Assembly: GCF_019740315.1 (NCBI RefSeq)
Contig: NZ_JAHXZR010000011.1
Location: 1-64,000 of the forward strand
Reading direction: 5' to 3'
Origin: Oceanobacter mangrovi
Lineage (GTDB): Bacteria > Pseudomonadota > Gammaproteobacteria > Pseudomonadales > Oceanobacteraceae
Length of the DNA stretch: 64,000 nucleotides
Positions 47,139 through 55,389 of the stretch are shown here, in pieces. Below the pieces are notes generated by a model, which did no database searches, had not been told where the DNA came from, and worked only from the letters and a program-made list of their open reading frames with translations. Both the position numbers and the translations under genes were made by a program. Each line of letters opens with the position of its first letter. Position 1 is the stretch's first letter.

Positions 47139-48256
47139 TCATCCGTCCCATGCAACCGGCCGATCTGGATGATCTGATGGCCCTCGCCAAAGCCGCAGGT
47201 CAGGGCATGACCTCACTGCCGGAAGACCCTGAAGCCCTGCTGGCCCGTATCCAGCGTTCCTGCGACAGCTTTGCCCGCCAGCAACGCCATCACGATGATT
47301 TCTTTTTTTTGGCGATGGAAGACACCGAACAACAGCGCGTCGTCGGCAGTGCCGGAGTCTACGCCATGACCGGCGCCCGGCAGGCGTTTTATGCCTACCG
47401 TTTGATGACCATGACCCACTTTTCCCATTCACTGCAAAAGCAGGTACGCAGCCAAATGCTGCACCTCACCAATGATTACACCGACTGCTCGGAAGTCGGT
47501 TCACTGTTCCTCGACCCAGCCTATCGTGGCAACGGCCATTGGCTGGCCCGTTCACGTTATCTGTTGATGGGCTTGTACCCCGACCGTTTTGCCGAATCCG
47601 TGATTGCCGAAATGCGCGGCTGGACCGACGCCGAAGGCAACAGCCCGTTCTGGGACGCCATTGGCCGCCAGTTTTTTGAAATGGAATTCGACGATGCCGA
47701 CACCCTCTGCGGCGTTGGCTCCAACCAGTTCATCACCGAGCTGATGCCGAAATACCCGATCTACACCAACCTGTTGCCAGCCGCAGCCCAGGCGGTGATT
47801 GGCCGTCCCGCCGATGCCGGTCGGCGCGCCAAGGAGTTGCTGGAGGAAGAAGGTTTCCGGTTTGAAAAAGTGGTCGATATTTTCGATGCCGGTCCGCTGA
47901 TGCGGGCCGACCTCAATGACATTGCCAGCGTGCGGGCGATTCGCCAACACCATGCCCTGGCCATGAATGAGCTGTTAAACGATCCAACTCCCGCAGAACA
48001 AGTGATCGCCGCCAACCCGGATTGGGCCAACTTCCGGGTGATTTGCACCCAGGCTACCGAAGCCATGGCGACTAACAGTCGTTTAGCCCCAGCCAGCAGC
48101 GAAGGTCTAGCACTGAGTGACGAAGCACTGACGGCCTTACAGCTGCACGCCGGTGATCCAATTGCCTGGATACCCCACAAGCTGAACAGCCGCCCGGCTC
48201 ATAACTTATCCAATCCATTAACCAATAACTCATCCAATAACAGGGGCCGAGGCTGA
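47132..48256 (+). CDS. astA: Arginine N-succinyltransferase
   Basis: 374 residues. It transfers succinyl from succinyl-CoA to arginine, the entry step of the AST pathway. The N-terminus MLIIRPMQPADLDDLMALAK, the MTSLPEDPEALLARIQRS block, GSLFLDPAYRGNGHWLARSR, and FWDAIGRQFFEMEFDDADTL match the AstA family well. It is about 30 residues longer than usual at the C-terminus, ending in a low-complexity Asn/Ser tail (LTNNSSNNRGRG). It overlaps the M20 gene and is 11 bp before astD. A second AruG-like gene is not present in the window. Confidence 0.93.
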   Translation: MLIIRPMQPADLDDLMALAKAAGQGMTSLPEDPEALLARIQRSCDSFARQQRHHDDFFFLAMEDTEQQRVVGSAGVYAMTGARQAFYAYRLMTMTHFSHSLQKQVRSQMLHLTNDYTDCSEVGSLFLDPAYRGNGHWLARSRYLLMGLYPDRFAESVIAEMRGWTDAEGNSPFWDAIGRQFFEMEFDDADTLCGVGSNQFITELMPKYPIYTNLLPAAAQAVIGRPADAGRRAKELLEEEGFRFEKVVDIFDAGPLMRADLNDIASVRAIRQHHALAMNELLNDPTPAEQVIAANPDWANFRVICTQATEAMATNSRLAPASSEGLALSDEALTALQLHAGDPIAWIPHKLNSRPAHNLSNPLTNNSSNNRGRG

Positions 48257-48267
48257 AGGAGCAGACC

Positions 48268-49794
48268 ATGAGCGCAATAATGATCAACAACCAGTGGCAG
48301 ACCGGTAACGGCCCACTGCTGACCTCACTGAACCCGGCCACCGCCGAGGTTGTCTGGCAACAGCAACAGGCCTCTGACGAACAGGTTCAGCAAGCCGTAC
48401 AAGCTGCCAAACAGGCCTTTACCGGTTGGCAAGCACTGACGTTTGAACAACGCCAGCAGGTTTTGCAGGCCTTCGCCGAACAGCTACACAGCCATCAGGA
48501 CGAACTGGCCAACATCATCAGCCTGGAAACCGGCAAGCCCGGCTGGGAGGCCAAAACCGAAGTGCAGGCGATGATCAACAAGGTCGGTATTTCCATCGAG
48601 GCCGCCGGCGAACGCACCCAGCAGCAACCCCAACTGGCTCACCGGGCTCACGGCGTTATGGCCGTGTTCGGCCCCTACAACTTTCCCGGCCACTTGCCCA
48701 ATGGCCATATTGTTCCAGCGCTGTTGGCAGGCAACACCGTAGTATTCAAACCCAGCGAATTAACCCCCTGGGTTGCCGAATTCACCGTCAAACTCTGGCA
48801 ACAGGCAGGCTTGCCAGCTGGCGTACTGAATCTGCTGCAAGGCGACGTTGCCGTTGGCAAAGCCTTGTGCCAAACCGCCATCGACGGCCTGCTGTTTACC
48901 GGATCATCCACCACGGGACGACTGTTACACCAGCAGTTCGGCGGGCGGCCGGAAGTCTTGCTGGCGCTGGAAATGGGTGGCAATAATCCCCTGATCATCG
49001 ACAACGACATTAACCTCGACGCCGCCGTCGAACTGATTATCCGCAGCGCCTTTATCAGCGCTGGTCAGCGTTGCACCTGTGCGCGCCGGCTGATCCTGAT
49101 CGACAACCCGCAAACTGACCAGCTGCTAGACAAACTGGTGGAACGTTGTCAGCAAATCAGGATTGGCGGTCAGCACGACGAATCCTTTTATGGCCCGGTG
49201 ATCAGTGCTCGCGCCCGCGACGAGCTGCTCAATGCCCAACAGCAGCTGAGCGCATTCGGCGCCAACACCCTGCTGGCAATGCAACATCCCGCCAGCGTCG
49301 ATCCAGCCGGAGAAAATCCAGCCAGCGACGACTCCAGCAAGCAGTCCTATAACCACAATAGCCACACACAAGGTTACTGGCTAACACCCGGCATCCTCGA
49401 CGTCAGCAGCCTGCGCCAGCAACCAGCAGCCACCGAATTGCTCGATCAGGAATGGTTCGGCCCACTGCTGCAGGTCTATCGGGTTGCCGACTTTGCCGCC
49501 GCCATCGCCCTGGCCAACGACACCCGCTTTGGCCTCGCCGCCGGGCTGGTCAGCAACCATGCAGAACATCAGCAAGTCTTCAAGGCAGAGATTCGAGCCG
49601 GGGTTATCAGCATCAACCAGCCCACCGCCGGAGCCTCCAGCCGCTTGCCATTTGGCGGCATCGGCGCCAGCGGCAACCACCGCCCCAGCGCCTGGTATGC
49701 CGCCGACTACTGCGCCTGGCCGCAAGCCATCAGTGCGATAGACAGTAATGCCGACTACCAACCCACAGCATTGCCGGGGTTGCAGAAGCAATAA
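48268..49794 (+). CDS. astD: Succinylglutamate semialdehyde dehydrogenase
   Basis: 508 residues, an NAD-dependent aldehyde dehydrogenase. Landmarks are FGPYNFPGHLPNGHIVPALL, PSELTPWVAEFTV, the catalytic Glu in LLALEMGGNNPLII, the catalytic Cys in FISAGQRCTCARRL and the AstD-type SRLPFGGIGASGNHRPSA. It oxidises N-succinylglutamate semialdehyde to succinylglutamate. A low-complexity insert of about 28 residues (340-368; Pro/Ala/Ser/Asp/Asn) lies just before the GYWLTPGILD block, making it longer than typical AstD (about 490). AAGGAG lies 6 nt before ATG 48268. Confidence 0.95.
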   Translation: MSAIMINNQWQTGNGPLLTSLNPATAEVVWQQQQASDEQVQQAVQAAKQAFTGWQALTFEQRQQVLQAFAEQLHSHQDELANIISLETGKPGWEAKTEVQAMINKVGISIEAAGERTQQQPQLAHRAHGVMAVFGPYNFPGHLPNGHIVPALLAGNTVVFKPSELTPWVAEFTVKLWQQAGLPAGVLNLLQGDVAVGKALCQTAIDGLLFTGSSTTGRLLHQQFGGRPEVLLALEMGGNNPLIIDNDINLDAAVELIIRSAFISAGQRCTCARRLILIDNPQTDQLLDKLVERCQQIRIGGQHDESFYGPVISARARDELLNAQQQLSAFGANTLLAMQHPASVDPAGENPASDDSSKQSYNHNSHTQGYWLTPGILDVSSLRQQPAATELLDQEWFGPLLQVYRVADFAAAIALANDTRFGLAAGLVSNHAEHQQVFKAEIRAGVISINQPTAGASSRLPFGGIGASGNHRPSAWYAADYCAWPQAISAIDSNADYQPTALPGLQKQ

Positions 49795-49837
49795 CGAATT
49801 ACAGAACCCAGACAGTTAAAAATACACTTTCGCGTCA

Positions 49838-50042
49838 CCAGGCAAGGCGCATCAAGGTGAGCCGGTTTAATCAAGAACGCATAGAGTATCCGGCCATGGA
49901 TGGCCGGATAGTCCACTTGAGGCAGGGATGCCGAATGTGGACGGGCTCGTAATGCGTTGGACGAGTAAGCCGAATAGCGAACCGGAAGCGCAAAGCAGAG
50001 GGGTGGCTGCCGCCGGGGAGAGAAGTTCTCCCCCAGAGGCAT
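49838..50042. repeat. Dispersed ~205-bp repeat, copy A
   Basis: Between astD and astB. The right-hand part contains 30 bp (50004-50033) that is the exact reverse complement of 59360-59389. The rest also matches that copy in inverted order, for example GCATCAAGGTGAGCC here against its complement near 59535-59550, and GGCCATGGATGGCC. The core GGGGAGA-A-GTTCTCCCC-like sequence can form a hairpin. The open frame across it is not convincing as a gene. Confidence 0.85.
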
Positions 50043-50085
50043 CTGCCCTGCGGTTGACGTCGAGCCCTGAGATACGGATAAAAAC

Positions 50086-51450
50086 ATGACCAACACCACT
50101 GCCCGCGAAGTCAACTTCGACGGCCTGATCGGCCCAACCCACCACTACGGTGGCCTCGCCAGCGGCAACCTGGCATCCAGCCGCAACGCCATGCGCAGCT
50201 CCAACCCGCGCGAAGCAGCGCTACAGGGGCTGGAAAAAATGCGCACCTTGCTGCGACTTGGCTACACCCAGGGCTTTTTGCCACCGCAGCAACGGCCAGA
50301 CCTGACGGTGCTGCAACAGCTGGGTTTCCGTGGCCCGGATGAGCATATCATCAACAGCACCGCAGCCCAGGCACCGGAACTGCTGTCGATGGTCTATTCG
50401 GCCTCCAGCATGTGGGCAGCCAACGCCGCCACAGTAACGCCATCCAGCGACAGCCATGACGGCAAGGTACATTTCACTCCGGCCAACCTGCTGACCACGG
50501 CCCACCGGGCCATCGAACATCCTCACACCGAGCGCATATTGCGGACGGTTTTCAGCGCCTCTCACCACCCCGGCGATCACTTCAGCGTTCACAGTGCGGT
50601 TCCGTCGATTCAGCGTTTTGGTGACGAAGGTGCTGCCAACCATACCCGCCTGTGTCATGCCTACGGCGAAGCCGGCGTTGGCCTGTTTGTCTACGGTCGT
50701 AATGAACAGACCGACCCGGCCAACCTGACATTTCCGGCTCGTCAGACACTCGCCGCCAGTGCAGCAGTGGCCCGCCAGCACGGTACGCGCGCAGCGGTTT
50801 ACCTGCAGCAGGCCAGTCGCGCCATCAACGCTGGTGCCTTCCACAATGATGTGGTCGCTGTCGGTAATGGCCCATTGCTGATGTATCACCAGCACGCTTA
50901 TGAAACAGCGGCTGCCGAACAGGCGTTCAAGGCCCTGCGAGAGCAATTACCACTGCAAACTCTCTGTGTGGCTGATGCTGATGTTTCGCTGGATGACGCC
51001 ATCAAGTCCTACCTGTTCAACAGCCAGCTGCTGGCCAGCCCGGACGGTGACATGAATCGTATGCGTTTGATCGCACCATCAGAATGCGAGGAAAACACCG
51101 CGGTGCGGCGTTGGCTGGAACAGATTACCCAGGATCACAACCAGCCCATCCGTGACGTCAGCTTTGTCGATGTGCGTCAAAGCATGAGCAACGGCGGCGG
51201 CCCGGCCTGTTTGCGGCTACGGGTAGTGCTGACCGATGAACAACTGGCGGCAGTCAATCCGGCCTTTCTGCTCGACGAAACGAAGATTAATCAGTTACAG
51301 GATTGGGTGAAATGCCATTACCGCGACCAGCTGAGTCCAGCCGATCTGGCCGACCCGCTGTTTTATCGGGAAGTAATGACGGCGCTGGAAGATCTGGTGC
51401 GGCTGCTTGGGCCTCAGCAAGTGAACGGCTTGTATCCGTTTATGGGCTGA
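50086..51450 (+). CDS. astB: N-succinylarginine dihydrolase
   Basis: 454 residues. It hydrolyses N2-succinylarginine to succinylornithine, ammonia and CO2. Family signatures include REVNFDGLIGPTHHYGGLAS, NAMRSSNPREAALQGLEKM, SMWAANAATVTPSSD and HFTPANLLTTAHRAIE. The catalytic cysteine lies in SNGGGPACLRLRVV, near residue 370, and the histidine in IHAG-like AFHNDVVAVGN. The start is set by homology and by ATG 50086, with GATACGG upstream only weakly ribosome-binding-site-like. It is separated from astD by a repeat-filled 291-bp gap, so its expression may need its own promoter. Confidence 0.95.
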   Translation: MTNTTAREVNFDGLIGPTHHYGGLASGNLASSRNAMRSSNPREAALQGLEKMRTLLRLGYTQGFLPPQQRPDLTVLQQLGFRGPDEHIINSTAAQAPELLSMVYSASSMWAANAATVTPSSDSHDGKVHFTPANLLTTAHRAIEHPHTERILRTVFSASHHPGDHFSVHSAVPSIQRFGDEGAANHTRLCHAYGEAGVGLFVYGRNEQTDPANLTFPARQTLAASAAVARQHGTRAAVYLQQASRAINAGAFHNDVVAVGNGPLLMYHQHAYETAAAEQAFKALREQLPLQTLCVADADVSLDDAIKSYLFNSQLLASPDGDMNRMRLIAPSECEENTAVRRWLEQITQDHNQPIRDVSFVDVRQSMSNGGGPACLRLRVVLTDEQLAAVNPAFLLDETKINQLQDWVKCHYRDQLSPADLADPLFYREVMTALEDLVRLLGPQQVNGLYPFMG

Positions 51451-51547
51451 GGTTTGAATCCCGTTCAGAGTGCAGGTATCCCGCCTGCACTCCCGAAGGG
51501 GTCTTAAATCGAAGCGGCGGAATTTGAAAGATAAAAACCAGCGGCAA

Positions 51548-51710
51548 GCGCCCTGACAGGCTGTTGATTTTTGTTTTCGAGGCCGCCAGGGCAAGGCAAA
51601 AACAGGAGCAAAGAGGGAGTTTATGAGTGATAAATGACTGATTTGAGCCTGTTTTTAACGCCGCCGTGGCAACGCAGATAGAAAATCAACGCCCTGTCAG
51701 ACAGGGCGCT
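51548..51710. repeat. Imperfect ~160-bp inverted repeat
   Basis: The left arm starts GCGCCCTGACAGGCTGTTGA and the right arm, read on the other strand, starts GCGCCCTGTCTGACAGGGCG then TTGATTTT. The arms pair over roughly 65-70 bp with small gaps, including AAAAACAGG/CCTGTTTTT around a central TGAGTGATAAATGACTGA part. It overlaps the stop of the aotM-type gene and could work as its terminator (GCCCTGTC-A-GACAGGGC followed on the minus strand by TTGATTTTC). It resembles MITE-like elements. Confidence 0.7.
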
Positions 51711-52398
51711 TGGCATATTGATAACGGTTCAGCTTGCGCTCCATCAGACGGAAGCACAGGATCAGTACCGCTGCCATGGCAAGGTAGACCATACCAGCGG
51801 CGAAGAACATTTCTAACGGTGTATAGGTACGGGCAATAATGGTCCGCGCCATACCGGTCAGGTCCAGCAAGGTGATGGTCGAGGCCAGCGCCGAGCTTTT
51901 CAGCATCAGCAGCACTTCGTTGCTGTAGCCGGGCAACACGATGCCCGCCGCACGCCGCAAGATAATCCGTCGAATGGTGGTGAACTTGCTCATACCCAGC
52001 GCCATACAGGCTTCAATTTCCCCTTTTGGAATCGCCTGAATCGCTGCCCGAATCAGCTCAGCACCATAAGCGGCGGTGTTGAGCGAGAAGGCAATGATGG
52101 CGCACCAGTAAGGTTCGCGCAGCACCGGCCAGAGGAAGGAGTTCTTCACCGCGTCAAACTGCGAGGCGCCGTAATAGATCAGGAAGATCTGCACCAGCAG
52201 TGGCGTGCCACGAAAAAAGAAGATGTAGATGTATGGAAAGGCACTGATGGCCTTTTTTTCGGATGCCCGCATCAACGCCAGCGGCACCGCAATCACCAGC
52301 CCCAGCAAACCGGAAATCGCCACCAGTTCGATGGTCAGCCAGGCTCCGTCCAGCAGTTTTGGCAGATATTGCCAGATAACGCCCCACTCCCAGCTCAT
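51697..52398 (-). CDS. aotM: ABC transporter permease, arginine/ornithine type (AotM/HisM-like)
   Basis: 233 residues with five or six membrane helices. The amino-acid permease signature EAA loop is AIQAIPKGEIEACMALGMSK. IYIFFFRGTPLLVQIFLIYY is the N-terminal family motif. Together with the partner permease it forms the channel of a polar amino-acid importer. It overlaps the partner by four bases (ATGA) and is the last gene of the aotP-J-Q-M operon. The stop lies inside the inverted repeat at 51548-51710. Confidence 0.88.
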   Translation of the reverse strand: MSWEWGVIWQYLPKLLDGAWLTIELVAISGLLGLVIAVPLALMRASEKKAISAFPYIYIFFFRGTPLLVQIFLIYYGASQFDAVKNSFLWPVLREPYWCAIIAFSLNTAAYGAELIRAAIQAIPKGEIEACMALGMSKFTTIRRIILRRAAGIVLPGYSNEVLLMLKSSALASTITLLDLTGMARTIIARTYTPLEMFFAAGMVYLAMAAVLILCFRLMERKLNRYQYAKRPV

Positions 52399-53087
52399 GT
52401 CCGGCCTCCGCGTAATTCAGGTTTGCTCATGCGTTCCAGCAGCCCGGTCACCAGCGTGGTGCCAACGGTCAGCAACAAGTACAACAGTGCTGCGGCGAGG
52501 TAAAAATCAAACGGTGACTTGGTGGTGGCAGCGCCCACCGATGCCTGCCGCATCAGTTCATCAAGACCCACAACCGAGACCAGCGCAGTGTCTTTCAGCA
52601 GCACCTGAAACAGGTTACCCAGCCCGGGAATCGCCAGCCGCCAGACTTGCGGCAGGATAATACGGAAGAAGGTTTGCAACGGCGTCATGCCCATCGCCTG
52701 AGCCGATTCCCACTGGCCTTTCGGCACGTCCTGCATGGCCATGCGGAAGACTTCGGTGGAATAGGCACCAAAGGCAATCGACAGTGCCGCGACGGCGGCG
52801 GCGAACTGGCCCACGTCGATGTACTCCTCGTAGCCAAACATGCTGGCGAAGAACATCAGCAGCTGCGAGCCGCCAAAATATAGAGTCAGCACCAGCAGCA
52901 GTTCGGGAATACCGCGCACGACTGTGGTGTAGGTGGTGGCAATCGCCCGCGCAGTACGGGATGAAGACAGTTTTGCAGCTGCACCACTGAGTCCGATGAT
53001 GAGGCCAAAAAACAGGCTGGTAAGGGCCAGTTTGATGGTCATCCACAGGCCGCTCAGCAACAGTTCGCCGTAGCCATGTAAATCCAT
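52395..53087 (-). CDS. aotQ: ABC transporter permease, arginine/ornithine type (AotQ/HisQ-like)
   Basis: 230 residues from ATG 53087 (an upstream in-frame TTG at 53114 would add nine residues). It has about five membrane helices, with TTYTTVVRGIPELLLVLTLY and the EAA loop MAMQDVPKGQWESAQAMGMT. It pairs with the following permease gene, which it overlaps by four bases. It is 69 bp after the binding-protein gene on the same strand. The pair-plus-binding-protein-plus-ATPase order matches histidine/arginine importers of the HAAT family. Confidence 0.88.
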   Translation of the reverse strand: MDLHGYGELLLSGLWMTIKLALTSLFFGLIIGLSGAAAKLSSSRTARAIATTYTTVVRGIPELLLVLTLYFGGSQLLMFFASMFGYEEYIDVGQFAAAVAALSIAFGAYSTEVFRMAMQDVPKGQWESAQAMGMTPLQTFFRIILPQVWRLAIPGLGNLFQVLLKDTALVSVVGLDELMRQASVGAATTKSPFDFYLAAALLYLLLTVGTTLVTGLLERMSKPELRGGRT

Positions 53088-53156
53088 GAGAGTCTTACCT
53101 TGCAGGGTGTTCAAACGAACCGGGGTGAATCTGTTGATTCACCCCGGAGTGTTCGA

Positions 53157-53906
53157 TCAGTAGATATCGAACGGGAAGTATTTGGCGTTGATTTCAGCGT
53201 ACTTGCCATTAGCCCGAATGGCCTTGATCGCAGTGCTGAACTTGCCGGCCAGCTTGTCGCCCTTGCGTACAGCAATGCCAATGTGGTCGTCGATGTCGAG
53301 GTCAGCACCCTTGAATTCAAAACCCTTGCCTTCTGGAGTGCGCAGCCAGTCGTAGGCCGGGAATTTGTCAGACATGATGCCATCGAGACGGCCGCTGGCC
53401 AGATCCAGGTAGGCGTTGTCCTGAGTGTCGTACAGTTTGACGTTGACCACGTTACCGAAGTTGTCTTCCAGATACTGTCCGGCAATCGTTGCACGCTGGG
53501 CACCAATGGTTTTGCCTTTCAGGGCATCCTTGGTGGTATCCAGAGCCTTGCCTTTCGGGCCCACGAACGCCAGTACGTTGGCGTAGTATTTTTCAGAGAA
53601 GTCCACGACCCGCAGACGCTCTTCAGTGATCGACATGGAAGCGATAATGGCGTCGTACTTGCGCGCGCGCAGGCCAGGAATAATACCGTCCCAGTCCTGG
53701 GCAACAATTTCACAGTCGGCTTTCATTTCCGCACACAGCGCCTTGGCGATGTCGACGTCGAAGCCCACCAGCTGACCCTGGTTGTCCATCATGTTGAATG
53801 GCGCGTAGGCACCTTCGGTAGCAATACGGATTTTTTCGCCCGCCATGGACAGTGGAGCTGTCACACAGGCTGCCAGCATGACTGCGGTTGCGATCAGTTT
53901 TTTCAT
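53157..53906 (-). CDS. aotJ: Periplasmic lysine/arginine/ornithine-binding protein (AotJ-like)
   Basis: 249 residues. A signal peptide (KKLIATAVMLAACVTAPLSM, cut after MAG/A) precedes a type 2 periplasmic binding domain (SBP_bac_3). The start KIRIATEGAYAPFNMMDNQG, then DVDIAKALCAEMKADCEIVA, YDAIIASMSITEERLRVVDF and QRATIAGQYLEDNFGNVVNV follow LAO/arginine-binding proteins closely. Cysteines in CAEMKADC are at the positions of the conserved disulfide. GAGGAA precedes the start. It delivers the basic amino acid to AotQM and fits the arginine catabolic genes next door. Confidence 0.9.
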   Translation of the reverse strand: MKKLIATAVMLAACVTAPLSMAGEKIRIATEGAYAPFNMMDNQGQLVGFDVDIAKALCAEMKADCEIVAQDWDGIIPGLRARKYDAIIASMSITEERLRVVDFSEKYYANVLAFVGPKGKALDTTKDALKGKTIGAQRATIAGQYLEDNFGNVVNVKLYDTQDNAYLDLASGRLDGIMSDKFPAYDWLRTPEGKGFEFKGADLDIDDHIGIAVRKGDKLAGKFSTAIKAIRANGKYAEINAKYFPFDIY

Positions 53907-53958
53907 GATGTCAGTTCCTCGCTTCTCTTCTTTGATTACAGGGCTAACCCGATGGTTG

Positions 53959-54747
53959 TTATTGGGCCGTCTGGGATTTGTGACTGGCCATAAACTCTTT
54001 GACTCGTTCGGATTTGGGGTTGTCGAACACTTGTTCCGGCGGCCCCATTTCCTCAATCTGGCCCTGATGCAGGAACACCACCTGGCTGGAAACGTCACGG
54101 GCAAAACGCATTTCGTGCGTCACAATCAGCATGGTGCGGCCTTCTTCAGCCAATTCTTTCATCACCGCCAGTACTTCGTTGACCAGCTCGGGGTCGAGCG
54201 CCGAGGTGGGTTCATCGAACAGCAAGACGTCGGGTTCCATTGCCAGCGTACGGGCAATCGCCACGCGCTGTTGCTGACCACCAGACAGGTGTGCCGGGTA
54301 AGCATTTTCCTTACCGGACAAACCGACTTTGGCGAGCAGCTTGTGAGCCCGCTCGATGGCGTCTTTTTTAGGGATTTTCAGCACCTGGACCGGTGCTTCA
54401 ATGATGTTTTCGAGGATGGTCATGTGCGGCCACAGATTAAACTGTTGAAACACAAAACCCAGCCGTGAACGTAATTGTTCCAGCTGGCGCGGGCTTTCCG
54501 CTTCCAGTTCGCCTTTTTTGGTGGCCTTCAGCTTGAGCTGCTCGCCACCAATCACTATCTCACCGCGACTGGGCTTTTCCAGCAGGTTGATGCAACGCAG
54601 CATGGTACTTTTGCCGGAGCCGCTGGAGCCGAGGATGGATATCACATCGCCCTTGTGGGCTTTCAGGGTGACGCCCTTGAGTACTTCCAGTTCGCCGTAG
54701 GATTTGTGGAGGTCGATCAGTTCCAGTGCCAGTGGGGGGTTACTCAT
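53959..54747 (-). CDS. aotP: ABC transporter ATPase, arginine/ornithine type (AotP-like)
   Basis: 262 residues. Complete ABC ATPase motifs are present: Walker [21 protein letters not shown]-loop [12 protein letters not shown], signature [18 protein letters not shown], Walker [15 protein letters not shown] and the His loop [13 protein letters not shown]. It is a HisP/AotP-type ATPase for polar amino-acid import. It opens the operon, 52 bp before aotJ. The start ATG 54747 is chosen by homology; an in-frame extension to 54789 has no signal or family support. Its promoter should lie in 54750-54900. Confidence 0.92.
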   Translation of the reverse strand: MSNPPLALELIDLHKSYGELEVLKGVTLKAHKGDVISILGSSGSGKSTMLRCINLLEKPSRGEIVIGGEQLKLKATKKGELEAESPRQLEQLRSRLGFVFQQFNLWPHMTILENIIEAPVQVLKIPKKDAIERAHKLLAKVGLSGKENAYPAHLSGGQQQRVAIARTLAMEPDVLLFDEPTSALDPELVNEVLAVMKELAEEGRTMLIVTHEMRFARDVSSQVVFLHQGQIEEMGPPEQVFDNPKSERVKEFMASHKSQTAQ

Positions 54748-55389
54748 TGGGTACCATCTTTGAAGTCTGCTTGTTTTCTGACCAGCCACAGCGGTATCGG
54801 CTGTGGCGGCGGTATTTTGGTTTTATTGCAGGCGGATGACAATGCGAAAGCAAACACTCGTTTGATATTTTCGTGTATCCATTGCGGTTAAACGCCTGTA
54901 ACCGTTCAGTTTTCAGCCATTTATCAGAAATCCTCACATCCCTGATCACAACTTCGGCAGTCTATGCGAGCCAATCAGAATTAAATCCGGTTATTGGAAA
55001 ATTCTGCCGCAGAATTTTTCAGTGCCAGCCTGACAATCTTCAGCCAAATCTTGCCTGAGCTTCGACGAATTGGAACCAGGCCTTGTTTTTACGGGTCCGT
55101 AGTGGGCACTGCTGCACAAAACTTCACCGAATTTAATCTCTCACAGCAGCAGCTGCCGTACCATCATTACGCGCCAATGGTTAGCCAAACCCGGCAAAGT
55201 TGCCAATGTTTGCCTCTGGTCCGGCTTTTTGTTTTGGTGAAGGAACAGTCACACGGGTGCACCGTCCCACCAGCTAACCGAGGACAACCCTATTTTCAGC
55301 CGGAAGCCGCCACCACAGGCCTGTCCGTGCAGGCTCGCTCAGCAACCCACGGCAAGCATCCGGCCAATACTGCGTCAGGAGGCCACTGC
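54748..55389. other. Long intergenic region between the importer and the second MFS gene
   Basis: A 642-bp stretch carrying the divergent promoters of the aot operon and the MFS gene. AAAATTCTG-CCG-CAGAATTTT (54998-55018) is a 9-bp hairpin, either an operator or a weak terminator. The upstream open frame in the MFS reading frame from 54994 lacks membrane or family signal and is not coding. Unlike the first MFS gene, no coupled leader ORF with a start codon was found. Confidence 0.5.

Noticed and set aside
49755-50145. Open frames reading GENFSPRRQPP and similar in both dispersed repeats
   Set aside because: They are translations of the palindromic repeat, overlap astD or astB on the other strand, and frame is not kept between the two copies.
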